Positions 19,001-23,883 of a DNA stretch of 64,000 nt are shown one piece after another; the first letter of the stretch is position 1; every line of letters starts with the position of its first letter. Both the position numbers and the translations under genes were made by a program. Origin of the DNA: Verrucomicrobiota bacterium (GTDB taxonomy: Bacteria > Verrucomicrobiota > Verrucomicrobiia > CAIQCK01); NCBI GenBank assembly GCA_016235595.1, contig JACRJX010000008.1:475115-539114 (forward strand), written 5' to 3'. The notes under the pieces are model-generated. The model saw nothing but the letters and a program-made list of their open reading frames with translations, had not been told where the DNA came from and searched no databases.

Positions 19001-20596
19001 CCGCTCAGCGGCAGCAACGCGATCGTGCAACTGGTGGACAATCGCAACAACACTGTCGGCGGCGGCAATGAACTGTTTGCCGCCAGCAACTTGATCGTGG
19101 CCCTCAGCGGCTCGATCCTCGACTGGAACAACCGAAGCGGTTTCACCTACAACCTCAGCAACGCCGGCACGATGCAGTGGACCAACGCCGGCAACCCGGC
19201 CGGCACCGTCATCCGCATGGATGTGGTGAACACCTTCACCAACCTGGGAACGATTTCGATCGGCAACAACACCGTGCTGCAGTTCTCCAACGCGTTCCTG
19301 AACGGTGCAAACTGGGGCATCCTCGCCCTCTTCAACGGCGGCGTGCTGACCAACTTCGCCGCCGGTAATGTGCTGACGAACGCCGGCACAATCCACGGAG
19401 ATGGTGTCGTGTCGCCAGCGATCGCGAACACTGCGAGTGGTTCGGTGATAGCTACCGGCGGCGTGCTGCGACTGACGGGTGGATTAACGAACAGCGTTGG
19501 TGCGGCGGTAAACGCAGGCTTGCTGGCAGTTCTCGGCGTGAGCGCGCAGTTGAACGTGGAGCAGGCGTTTACTAATTTCGGTACCATCCAACTCAATAAC
19601 TCGGCGGCGACCTTCACGGCGCCGCGGGTGGATAACGCGGGGCAGATATTGGGTAACGGCGTGTTCAACGCAGTCCTGAACAACGCGGTGACGGGTGTGG
19701 TGAGCAACGACGGCACGGGCGGGACGCTGACGTTCAACAGCGCGGTGAGCAACGCGGGGAACATGGTGGCGTTGAACGACAGCAGCCTTGCGTTTGTGCA
19801 GGCGGTGAACAACGTCGCAGGCGGCTTGATTGCCGCGGACAACGGCGGAACAGTGACGTTCAGCGCGGCGGTGACGAATGCAGCGGGCGGTACCTTGGCA
19901 ATACGCAATCAGAGCACTCTCATCTTCAATGCCGGACTGACCAATAACGGCACGATTAAGTTCGACGCGGCACTAAATCCATCCACGGCGATCATCACGG
20001 GCACACTGTTGCTGGGTAGCTCAGGCATCATTACGATGACGCACACCAACGACGTGCTGGTGATGCGTGGAAACTTTGTGAACGGGAGCACGGACACAAA
20101 CAACTTCAACATGCGGCACGGAACAATGGTGTTTGGAGGAACGTCACCAACGCTCACCAACACGTTTGAAGTAGCGAGCACGAACAAGGGGTATTACTTC
20201 AGTGGGTTCCAAAATAACATGGCGTTGGGGACGTTAAATATCACCAATCACATCGAGTTTGTGAACCAGATCAACAATGGCGGTGGTCTGGGAACGAATG
20301 AGTGCCTGTATGTGGACGTGTTGCACCTATTCAACGGGGCGACGTTGAAACTGAGCCAGTTGACGGTGTATGTGGGAGTGGAGTTCATCTACGAGGATGG
20401 GAACGGGACGAAGGTGCTGACAGGCAGTCAGGGGCAGGCAATTACGGAAGCAAATAAGGATAGCTACGGGCTGGCGAACGTGTTTCTTGACAACGGTGGA
20501 CAGATTGTGTTTGTGCCTGAGCCGACGACGGGTCTGTTGACAGGGCTTGGGCTGGCGACTTTGGTTGCCTGGCGCCGGCGGAGAACATCGTGGTAA
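4061..20596 (+). CDS. Giant exported protein: TIGR03790-like, Ig-like, PA14 x3, PATR repeats, PEP-CTERM
   Basis: This is a single uninterrupted frame of 5,511 residues. ATG 4061 has AGGAAGG three bases upstream. A Sec signal peptide ends near AWA (residue 30). Residues 35-390 resemble the TIGR03790 family (LLIVNPEDENAVRIAQEYQR). An Ig-like domain lies near 393-470. PA14-like carbohydrate-binding domains start with GLLGQYF (about 585), GLMGDYY (about 1555) and GLTGDYY (about 2620). From about residue 1180 to 4900 there are at least 15 PATR units of the form GGLTKLGSGTLTL..NTYxGGT. Two Gly-rich GGSGY domains lie near 1095 and 4755. The C-terminus is a PEP-CTERM signal with VPEP, a hydrophobic stretch and RRRR. 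No outer-membrane barrel is present, so exosortase sorting is expected rather than autotransport. Likely a surface or matrix adhesin; ligand unknown. Confidence 0.9.
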   Translation: MRVGTNLMRGRAAMLWALLALLGWAPVAWAGGGGENMLLIVNPEDENAVRIAQEYQRLRGIPDSNIIFITPPKGFGNMFTAVPTEAQWKSTYVDTILNTIQARGLNNQIDYISELGQPYAFSGGPYGRQSAGYALANLRQWATGYTSTNLNLVSLPLYDVNSYSLGANDAIHSSRVYTNWSVSGATVTNAQFFMGGQLGWSGFGGNSAAQIISNLNYTFSGDGMKPVGTVYLETNSDIRTTTRMSQFPGVTNQLATRGITGIIEAGNTPVNRTNVLGTTVGYAGMVLPNGSTYLPGSWGDNLTSNGSQFDTLAQTKSTMFIASGAAGTSGTVTEPYAIAARFPNAMIHVFNADGSTLGEAFYKSSQSPDLLLFTGDMLAQPFADIPTVMFTSGPSEGGSVNGSISLGARANVTPSATTTGIKQIELYVDGKLFSTITDSNGTFNLDTTTLSDGRHQFRVVGVNNSQAESEGYTLRNLFVSNHGRSMDTPTNLWLQAGETVSVSVNSVAGDGTVDHVELRQMGRTIGQVSGGSGSINLAATSIAYGTNAVVPVAVFTDGTEVAGTAFNVARQPNYLAGARVTSLDDRGGGLLGQYFLGKGSNSIANSDFSGLADITRLQSNSAFAAPTGLTGFTNYGSPPAYNFLATANITNLAYKMTGKFAVNTTGEYAFFFYISQDSVLVKVDGEAVIGFDNTSSGYTTMWGSNIFLSAGQHDLELFAANRETGSRNGYFDVALFYRGPDGIMRIFDQNSIYQPFYSTAPIALWTGLGDGLNWSDPANWLANALPNQNEMAVLDSVAEGTSRAVTFDAVPNPSNLMDSIRIFQDASANATNTLLVQGNLVVTNTIWLIASNGFTHFDTRGALPSTTTVGKLRAVTFDSGRAGVTLDTLATINAARFSLSNSFLTNFGVANFTSVYLEGGAVFDHRPGATLNAAGFTNVGGTFRIGGGLVNITNTLFNAGGFQQLTAGTNLNRLVINTDGAIWQSGGEMRALTVTNAAQWTLSGGLAVLTNCNVIAGGALNLLGGTLVANQVNAPSPGGVVNFNGGLLTVGPGSTMGTNFMPANLIGYIWAGGATIDSGTGLVTVAASLLVPTGYGLSSVAVTDGGSGYKGVPLVQISGGSGTGATAIALVDPVAGTVTNIFITNPGVGYLAADVLSVSLISGGYISEATLGTVGLITNNASGGLTKLGSGILTLAGSNTYAGGTFLNAGELNITNSWNIGGPGSALTFNGGLLQIGSNYPVTLLDNHVVNWSSFTGGFDVLGGFAFVLTNAITGGGSFTKLGSGALTLTATNSYSGPTIVGGSGVFAFNTLSNLGGAVAAIIITNGAPTIAPTFVPASTFVGNTVIQPTTNVFIFALPASTSTNYSMAAYAKGFLGTTNGAVVNYTGVLVSPTNAVNLGGGGTLAFNSQQIGGARNFVGADTNLFIGAPGGIPGTVITTNNHFYLGGTFITASNTLQVGDGGSSGSLGAGNIANNGTLVANRGDIYLLTNSMSGTGVLVQNGSGTLVLANKVFGNSGGLIANAGTTIISNSFVRGGLTLSNSSTVVIVGGSNEGLMGDYYQSGSTTQSPLSNAFTTLANQTPVLAFNSSPTTNTFDFNTGGSGVGFPPPYNIGGSLAVNFQARWQGIFNAPTNGLYTFVNNSDDNTVIFVDGNQVLSAAGSVDQPGSITLTAGAHSIVIFYQQGSGGYTLRESIVLPGGSQVRLANSMMSPAFTIGSLAGDAGTTLALSNHVSIVQTNDATFAGTIIGTGAVIKNGNSTLQLTGTNTYTGGTFLQMGRLAIAEDSNIGGSTAALTFAGGILQVTGTTLTNLDTHPVNWSSFNGGFDISNAANVFTVTNAIGGANIAKFGPGTLVLNGGLSNTNGVTLNTGVLELNASNSYTGGTLINGGYLQVGNPFALGNPTNALSMSFTNATLDLNGNNITIGSLSGGPFALISDGNAVAGTTTLTISNAVPIATTFGGSIQDGTTRDMALTVVGPVRLTLTNLNYISGSLQINAGQLSASGGVLILGGIRGALPSTTNIFLSDGAALILTNTSSLYYSDRLSYWAVVHMSGSTFQYVNDGGNGSFVESFRTLALDGGANTLVSRQASNTGTNALYLYGGIVRSPGAVLDIIGAGIGTGMNNRVYINPSPALVNGMLPWATVNQTNFATYNTGFGSLSNYTAYRTTAWGDWDSTNNVRLNAGFSATSNTTINSLNLHLISANAVADLGGNTLTLNSGGLLFGGTNLVNGQFIGTGYGSVLTNGVITAGNGSSATELFYFVSQPVVTNSVTITDNGPVGGVSLVKAGSGTLLLDLASTNNYSGGTFLAAGTLYIQTDANLGAAGSNVIINAATLQTTNNIDFGARQVWTRAASATISVDPGSTLTATSLIYGTGGLIKSGLGTLVLGENNTYSGGTMISNGTLAIGYDTALGAAGSLLALSGGALQVTNTMTVDSRSVLLGGPGGVFNVDPTMMLTVSSVISGTGGLIKAGAGTLVLSNANIYGGVLISNLVQGTRIAGGTVVLGVDGALSTGVVVMAGGQLVAGGSSLVTNYVNLAVKSVFDTTPGNLKLTGPIYSTNASGLVKVGAGTLTLGGYNTYAGGTIVSNGTLVLTNALLTSALIVTNGASVVVSSAGAVQGLTGDYYFHNSNVVTSPALNTYDAFNSYLASTSVTTALIFPGNTLGNTNFEFGGSFGSAANPVQYFPLPFNNGATKSIVRWQGMLTAPTNGVYTFNLPSDDGARLYLDGVLIASQNGSGTTNLVAGPHHILIAYDNGGGGSENIYINIAFPMGTYSNRLPNAMLTSAGVVGSLAGDAASTVTIADGTLMVVQTNNAEFAGTITGDGRLAKSGSGLLTLSGANTHTGGTFLAAGTLGISSDANFGAAGAPLTFAGGILQITGTTLTNLDLGRPINWNWFNGGFDIADGNNLFTLTNTISGVSPIVKNGVGTLVLSGSNNFSGGFSINAGTVRVDNAFAMGLPGRLDMNGGVLDLNGNNGYISGLTGVGRITDNNGVVGVTTLNLTNIFVSSVFGGQITDGANGRQMALTVGGSGTMIFTNASSYTGPTVLLGATLSLSNLAGALSGSTSIVINPWTMLQLFNTATSNNNNRLNDAATIVMQGGTLVFTNNGSGGVAFSESVGNLVLAAGNSTIITGATNLSGGTSSTLSFNNFVRGTGATINFTGPGLGTSVLNRIVFNPTPIVSGLMTNSLIAPWAIVNGLGTNADWATYDANLNTVSNYSGYALNTVESAWDATANLRLTASATLTGDRSVYTMKIGGSGTTTYNLGGYTLTVNGGGIIAAGGATALISGGNLTAGAPGVGGELHYFQFNSGAAPTNQILANIVDNAGGPVTFVKNGPYALSLIYGTNTYSGGTIVNQGLLMVGYNGNMTTNAGGYVSGLGSGALTIQQGGMVQFAPGSSSVYYFTNAIVLNGGAIANGAGGGGAIFHLTGPVALNQPLVFSSTATNSTIMPYGYAGQDIFLDNVVSGSGGLRIAGGGNVGAVFLTTNNTYSGGTWVNGGYLFLGSTTNLGTTPTVTNTLGTGPLMATAVGAAYAMDQGFLDFINARASSPTGVVNLMFTGNGVATTVTNALNFAVEPNLAASYLSIMPWRGNVTYNGSLTPALNTYRFNGQGGSAVLIIGSLLTNASDGTRNNLLIGPNGTVVLTNNNIYSGWTYVTNGGTLQLGTNTATGSLGLGVVTNYGTIVFTLTNSVAYAFTNTANFFGSGGIVKYNSNLLQMAVANTGYTGAITVNAGTLQAGTNFAFGNGAGVMTLNNVSLLDLNGCTEWVGGLAGIGTVSDTSLSGGCNMLFISNSTAQTFSGSVVDGPATRLSVIKLGSGLQSFAGTNSYTGGTIIGGYGLSGPLRAVFGLGLPYAGNLTISNGSFETSFYFTNALGVGNGQVQLPYYTNSLNPGNLAAAGFSAFGTNMVINLGNNGGTLMWGSTYFNPGYLLLGDTTANATLVLSNGLDLAGVQRNIYANGPNNFVVLAGGVTNSGTGVANLVKYGQGMLVLTGTNIFYGTFNLQSGGLYINGDANLGSTGLTLTLGANANQSPVTLRVTNNVTFNNRPVVINTNVAFLIDSASRLTITNIVSSGGGVTLTKNGLGTLLFTTNANTYGLRTVIAQGALVVGTTNALGTTNNLAVGSGRIDLSNPAGAIGTTNALDQSFINWVAVRSWTNFGGSTNVQGAIALAANSANPLNFLAPNATNNWTNIAANLPLTNAFLGAADGTWTYSGTLSPWTNSGLGIRLFGNAVGPNSGTNVFLLGGGNGVLDFATVIGPGTNVVIGPEGFTGGGVVQFTNYNLMNGRIAVVGGTLRAQTNIGLASTVNLMLSNGVFEVMGGGWLTSTLSRAAGGLWLATNSFAGFSTFGGPLILDLNGGNGSLLTWGNSNFSPAMLVLGTNTTAGLITVSNAIDINTSGARTTLVAGTVVLANMLTNSQGGGNGGSIEQYGNGTLIYSNVTQIPVIRAHGGTMVLATNATMNLGWGGTVGGLIVGSAAGEYSVVRLNNGSRLVASNSGVVIGDSGIGQMFIGPDTNTFVSASILSVGRTVGGLGAVWQTGGTVSQVNTGNTWFVGQAGYGYYNLSGGTLATGGTNWRFQIGVSGTSFGQFDMSGGNFYATGRHLSVNGKGVFNLSGGTFTQGIAGIGNLLIIGDFGSELAQFNMSGGQATLLGGLRATWNNGNTGVVNLLGGTLSTTSLDAKLAGTNAYAQFNFNGGTLQALANNTNWFGGAGQQGGFNAVYVRENGATFDVQGFNVTLQAGLIAPTGMGVGPISVAYGGQGYITPPQVQLIGGGGSNATAYAQIDPVTGSVTNIVVANPGDGYTSAPYALLIGGVLTNTFNGFAAVAGVPTLATNASGGLVKLGAGALMLTRSNTYAGTTIVSNGLLAINGYYTGGGSLIVSGAATNVISLNAGTGLFNNVTLAGNAVLTNSAGSQLALTGNFDNGSTNFALNSFAGMFRFQGGIAKTQQVEVASAYAAPMSATNFLFGTFQIGDPLSGSNAIVQLVDNRNNTVGGGNELFAASNLIVALSGSILDWNNRSGFTYNLSNAGTMQWTNAGNPAGTVIRMDVVNTFTNLGTISIGNNTVLQFSNAFLNGANWGILALFNGGVLTNFAAGNVLTNAGTIHGDGVVSPAIANTASGSVIATGGVLRLTGGLTNSVGAAVNAGLLAVLGVSAQLNVEQAFTNFGTIQLNNSAATFTAPRVDNAGQILGNGVFNAVLNNAVTGVVSNDGTGGTLTFNSAVSNAGNMVALNDSSLAFVQAVNNVAGGLIAADNGGTVTFSAAVTNAAGGTLAIRNQSTLIFNAGLTNNGTIKFDAALNPSTAIITGTLLLGSSGIITMTHTNDVLVMRGNFVNGSTDTNNFNMRHGTMVFGGTSPTLTNTFEVASTNKGYYFSGFQNNMALGTLNITNHIEFVNQINNGGGLGTNECLYVDVLHLFNGATLKLSQLTVYVGVEFIYEDGNGTKVLTGSQGQAITEANKDSYGLANVFLDNGGQIVFVPEPTTGLLTGLGLATLVAWRRRRTSW
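20513..20593 (+). other. PEP-CTERM sorting signal of the giant protein
   Basis: The last 27 residues read VPEP, then a hydrophobic span (GLLTGLGLATLVAW), then four arginines and a short tail. This is the tripartite signal recognised by exosortases, which process such proteins at the inner membrane for transfer to the cell surface or exopolysaccharide. No exosortase gene is visible in the window. Confidence 0.85.
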
Positions 20597-20637
20597 CAAG
20601 GAGCGACGAAATCGCGGTTGAGATTTGCGCCTTATAA

Positions 20638-21316
20638 TTAGCATAAGCCAGAGTATGCCAAGAACTCGCAGAAGTTTGCCGCCTCCGCTGACCGGCTATC
20701 AGTCCGCATCTGCGCCACCATCGCCCGAAACTGATCTTTGGTTGGAATGACGATCTGCGCCCGCTGTTGTTTACAGCGTGGGATGATGATGGCCGGGTTG
20801 TCGAGAATCAGCCCTTCGCGGACGGCGTAGTTCAAAACTCGAATCAGCGTTTCGCGCTCGATGTTGAATGAACGGGGGCCGACTTGCTTGGAACGCTGCG
20901 CGGCCCACTGCTCGGCACTTGATTTCGTGATGGAACGAACCGTGACGCCGTTAAAGAACCGGGACAGTTGGGCGATGGTTCCCGCTCGAAACTGACGCGT
21001 GGATTCTTTGAGGGCGGTAGAAGTGCCCTCCAGCCATCGCTTCGCGATGGTCGTCCAAGAGGATGTTCGAGCCGCGTTTGGTATTGAGTTGGGCTACTCT
21101 TTCGCGTAGATGTTCAAGGCGTCTTCTAGCCAGTTCTTTGTCGGTGGTTTTTAGCGAGCGTTTGACCTGCTTGCCTGTCCGCTTGTAGATGCCGTAGTAG
21201 ATGTTGGAGGCAACCGAGCGGTAGAGGCAGGTTGCAACCTTGACCAGCACTTGGTTGCCGCTATCTGTGGTCTTCGGAGTTTTCACAGCAAATCGAAGGT
21301 TCGGGCTGCAAGTCAA
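20638..21316 (-). pseudogene. Degraded tyrosine recombinase (phage-type integrase)
   Basis: Two minus-strand pieces make one integrase N-terminal half once a single frameshift near 21055 is bridged. The first piece (from 21316) has the arm-binding segment YYGIYKRTGKQVKRSLKTTD and ends out of frame. The second continues as a core-binding domain (TTIAKRWLEGTSTALKESTR, then ERETLIRVLNYAVREGLILD and NPA) and runs to FLAYSGLC followed by TAA. Intact relatives continue YSGLR with the first catalytic arginine, so the truncation falls exactly before the active site, and the R/K/H/R/H/Y catalytic domain is absent. The gene is therefore dead. It sits 48 bases upstream of the tRNA-Arg gene, as expected for an integrative element. 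It accounts for most of the 768 bases between the giant gene and the tRNA. Confidence 0.8.
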
Positions 21317-21364
21317 AACCAGCGATTCCTAAAACGTTCAAAATCGCCCATAAAAACAGTGTTT

Positions 21365-21438
21365 GCGCCTGTAGCTCAGAGGACCAGAGCAGGAGTTTCC
21401 TAAACTCTTGGTCGGGAGTTCGACTCTCCCCAGGCGCA
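21365..21438 (+). tRNA. tRNA-Arg (anticodon CCU)
   Basis: A full cloverleaf can be folded by eye. The acceptor stem GCGCCTG pairs with CAGGCGC over seven bases. The D stem is GCTC/GAGC, the anticodon stem GGAGT/ACTCT, and the seven-base loop TTCCTAA has CCT in the anticodon position. The T stem is GGGAG/CTCCC with loop TTCGACT. The discriminator is A, and CCA is encoded directly after it (21439-21441). It reads AGG codons. The same tRNA species (argW) is a known integration site in enterobacteria. Its 5' half is duplicated at 2618-2656. Confidence 0.95.
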
Positions 21439-21447
21439 CCATTCTTC

Positions 21448-22113
21448 TTACCTGCGACGCTGTTCCGTCAGGATTTCTCGTATGAAGGGATTCGTCGCGC
21501 GCTCGCGGCCGACGGTCGTCACCGGGCCGTGACCGCACAGCAACTGCGTGTCGTCAGGCAGTGTGAGGATGTTTTCACGGATGGCCTTCGCCAACGCTTC
21601 CCATGAGCCACCCGGAAGATCGGTCCTGCCCACCGAGCCGGCAAAAATCAGGTCGCCACAGAAGCAAACCTTCTCCCGCGGCTCGTACAGCACGACCAGG
21701 CCGGCGGAGTGGCCGGGACAGTGCGCTGCGCGAAACGTCAGCGCGCCCACCGCAAGTGTGTCGCCATGCTTGAGATAACGGTCGGCTGTCATCGGTTCGA
21801 CAGACTCCATCAAACCAAACGCCCGCATTCGGTCCGGTTCGCGCAACAAAATCTCGTCGTCAGCGTGGCAAAGCACCGCCGCGCCGGTAAGCCGTTTCAG
21901 GATCGAGTTGTCGGCCATGTGGTCCCAGTGACCGTGCGTGTTGATGATGTGGTGGACGGTCAGGCGGTTCTTTCGCGCCGTCTCGGCGATCTGTGCCGCG
22001 CTGCCGGGCGGCGCGTCCACAACCATTGCTTCGCCGCTCGGTTCGTCGCCGACGAGGTAGGCATGCGTTTCATACGGCCCACTGGTGAAGGTAAAGAGTG
22101 TCATTGCTGTCAT
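21448..22113 (-). CDS. MBL-fold metallo-hydrolase (glyoxalase II-like)
   Basis: The protein is about 221 residues from the ATG at 22113; a second ATG at 22104 is equally possible. The metallo-beta-lactamase fold is marked by THGHWDHMAD (HxHxDH), a downstream CPGHSAG histidine, the CFCGDLIFAGSVGRTD aspartate strand and a C-terminal CGHGP histidine. These are the full set of two-metal ligands of the glyoxalase II/YcbL branch, which hydrolyse thioesters such as S-lactoylglutathione; the substrate here is not certain. The protein is cytoplasmic with no signal peptide. It converges on the tRNA gene, ending seven bases beyond the encoded CCA. Confidence 0.9.
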   Translation of the reverse strand: MTAMTLFTFTSGPYETHAYLVGDEPSGEAMVVDAPPGSAAQIAETARKNRLTVHHIINTHGHWDHMADNSILKRLTGAAVLCHADDEILLREPDRMRAFGLMESVEPMTADRYLKHGDTLAVGALTFRAAHCPGHSAGLVVLYEPREKVCFCGDLIFAGSVGRTDLPGGSWEALAKAIRENILTLPDDTQLLCGHGPVTTVGRERATNPFIREILTEQRRR

Positions 22114-22234
22114 CGCTTGTAGTGGCAACGCCTCCGTTTAGCAAGAGCGCTCCGTTCCGGTGGCGGGATGCCAGTCCGATCTCATGAGGCGTAAAGGGTT
22201 GATTTGGGGGCGCTCGGAGACTAGTCTCCATGCT

Positions 22235-22753
22235 GTGAAGTGGATTGTACTTGTCGCACTGCTGGTCGTGCCGGCGGCGTTTGCCCAAACGCCGTCCAAG
22301 CAATTCGATCCTTACAAGAAATCCAGTCTTGGGAACAAGGTGTTCGACACAAAGACATTCACGAGCAAGAACTTCCAGACCAAGGAAGTTGAGTCCAAGC
22401 ATTTTGAAACGAAGGAGTTTCCCGCCCAGACCAGTTCAATGATGGGAGAGCAATTTGCCTCCAAGAACTTCGCGCCGCCGGAGAAGAAGGTTAGTTGGTG
22501 GCAAAAGCTGTTCGGAACGCGCGATGCGGGCATGAGCGGAAAGACTGCGACCAGCAAGAATTACGCCACCACAAATTTTGCCTCCAAGGCCATGCCGACG
22601 ACCGTGGATGGAAAGTTGCAGGAAAAAGTGGACCACATGCGAAGCCCCAAGTCGCTTGCGATGCCAAACATCAAGCCGACGCCGGAGGAAATCAACAAGC
22701 CGGTGGGCGCCCAGCCCAAGAGTTTTCCGACAGCGACTCCAGCGCCTCGGTAA
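22235..22753 (+). CDS. Small secreted repeat protein of unknown function
   Basis: A longer frame opens at 22160, but the segment before 22235 reads as non-coding. A GTG at 22235 gives a clean signal peptide (VKWIVLVALLVVPAAFAQ). The mature part is about 155 residues, rich in Lys, Ser, Thr and Phe. It contains a run of imperfect short repeats of the form F-x-T/S-K (VFDTKTFTSKNFQTKEV, then KHFETKEF, and later FASKNF, NYATTNFASK). A SWWQKLFGTR segment breaks the pattern. No enzyme motif is seen. I do not recognise the family. It converges on the rmlD-like gene and their 3' ends overlap by 62 bases. Export to the periplasm or beyond is the only supported inference. Confidence 0.65.
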   Translation: MKWIVLVALLVVPAAFAQTPSKQFDPYKKSSLGNKVFDTKTFTSKNFQTKEVESKHFETKEFPAQTSSMMGEQFASKNFAPPEKKVSWWQKLFGTRDAGMSGKTATSKNYATTNFASKAMPTTVDGKLQEKVDHMRSPKSLAMPNIKPTPEEINKPVGAQPKSFPTATPAPR

Positions 22754-23600
22754 GCCCGCGCAGTTGGGTTTTCAACGCCGACCGGGCTTTCCCACTATCG
22801 AGCACGAGGTCTGCAGGACGCGGCGGATTTATCGGCACGTCGCGTGTGCTTGCCGCTTCGAGGGTGGCTGTGGGCCAGCCGAAACGTCGCGCGATCCGCA
22901 TCCCGATCTCATAGCGGCTCAATCGCTCCGAGCCGGCCAGATGGAACACGCCGGTGTGCGGCGAGTCCGCCAGTTCCAGGATGGCTGCGGCCAGATCACA
23001 CGCCACAACCGGACAGCGGAACTCGTCCACGAACAGTTTCACCACGCGTCCCTGCTGCAACACCGCGGCAAGCTTTTCGTCCACCCCGCGGTTGCCGCGT
23101 GGACTTGGCCCAACGATCAGTGACGTGCGCGCGATCAGCCACGTGTCGCAGACGGCGCGCACGATTCGTTCCGCGTCGAGCTTCGTCTGTCCATAGAGAC
23201 TGAGCGGACAAGGCGGGTCGTCCTCGATGTAGGGCGCACCCTTGCGCCCGTCGAAGATCAGGTCGGTGGAGACAAACAGCATCTTCGCGCCGAGTCGGCG
23301 GGCGCAGTGCGCGAGGGTGGCAGTGGCATCCACATTCACCCGGCGCGCGAGGTCTGGCTCGCGATGGGCGCGATCGGCGTCGGCCAGTGCGGCGCAGTGG
23401 ACGATGAACTCGGGCCGGAAAACGTCGAGTCTCGACCGCACGGCTGTGGCGTCGGTAAGGTCGAGCGATTCGAGACGGCCGGGGATATTCGCCGGTCGAA
23501 AACTCTGAAAGAGGCCGAGCGTGTCGAATCGCCCGATTGCCAGGCGGGCAACGTGCGAGCCGAGCAACCCGCTGGCCCCCGTCACCAGGAGTCTCTTCAA
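22692..23600 (-). CDS. rmlD: NAD(P)-dependent sugar epimerase/reductase, RmlD-like
   Basis: The 302-residue short-chain dehydrogenase has a Rossmann GASGLLGSH motif at residues 8-16, a VHCAALADAD segment and a YGQTKLDAE catalytic YxxxK. STDLIFDG precedes it in the position usual for dTDP-4-dehydrorhamnose reductases. RmlD makes dTDP-L-rhamnose for cell-surface polysaccharides, but related enzymes act on other substrates, and rmlA, B and C are not adjacent. The start is TTG at 23600. It overlaps the stop of the small basic gene upstream by four bases (TTGA), so translation is probably coupled. The reductase family is firm, the exact reaction less so. Confidence 0.75.
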   Translation of the reverse strand: MKRLLVTGASGLLGSHVARLAIGRFDTLGLFQSFRPANIPGRLESLDLTDATAVRSRLDVFRPEFIVHCAALADADRAHREPDLARRVNVDATATLAHCARRLGAKMLFVSTDLIFDGRKGAPYIEDDPPCPLSLYGQTKLDAERIVRAVCDTWLIARTSLIVGPSPRGNRGVDEKLAAVLQQGRVVKLFVDEFRCPVVACDLAAAILELADSPHTGVFHLAGSERLSRYEIGMRIARRFGWPTATLEAASTRDVPINPPRPADLVLDSGKARSALKTQLRGLTEALESLSENSWAGRPPAC

Positions 23601-23743
23601 GCGGCAGACTTGGCGGCGTCCGCGGCAGCCGCCGGCTTCGCGCCGGGCTTCTTCGCGGCGCGTTGTTTGAGCGCCTCTTTTTGGCGCTTGAGATAAGCCT
23701 TGCGGCGACGACGTTTGATATTCTTATTGTATTGCTGACTCAT
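23597..23743 (-). CDS. Small very basic protein (48 residues)
   Basis: From the ATG at 23743 the protein is 48 residues: an Arg/Lys-rich helix-prone first half (NIKRRRRKAYLKRQKEALKQ) and an Ala/Lys/Pro tail (KKPGAKPAAAADAAKSAA). The composition resembles histone-like tails or ribosome-associated small proteins, and nucleic-acid binding is a reasonable inference. A longer frame up to 23800 exists, but its extra residues look non-coding. The stop codon overlaps the TTG start of the rmlD-like gene, so the two form an operon. I do not recognise the family with confidence. Confidence 0.6.
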   Translation of the reverse strand: MSQQYNKNIKRRRRKAYLKRQKEALKQRAAKKPGAKPAAAADAAKSAA

Positions 23744-23883
23744 AGGGCGCGCGGACTGTAGGTGAAGCAGCGCGCCTTGCCAAGCGAATTGAGAGGGCAT
23801 CTATGGGGAAGGAACTGTGCCATTGCAGCGGGCCCTGCGGGCGCATAAACTGGTTGCAGCGTGACGCATAGAGGAGCTTCCCG

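Larger units (their letters stand above)
2618..21441 (+). mobile_element. Putative degraded integrative element between two tRNA-Arg copies
   Basis: The segment is bounded by a tRNA-Arg(CCU) half on the left and the complete tRNA-Arg(CCU) on the right, in the same orientation. A tyrosine-integrase pseudogene lies beside the right boundary, which is where int genes of tRNA-integrating elements usually sit. The cargo is one LacI-type regulator and one giant surface-protein gene; no replication, conjugation or phage structural genes are seen. Genes on both sides are ordinary chromosomal ones. The inference is an old integrated element that can no longer excise by itself. An alternative is a local duplication of the tRNA half with an unrelated integrase remnant. 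Confidence 0.5.

Noticed and set aside
4580..19908. Many long antisense frames within the giant gene
   Set aside because: They are shadows produced by GC-rich, repetitive coding sequence on the plus strand and show no domains.
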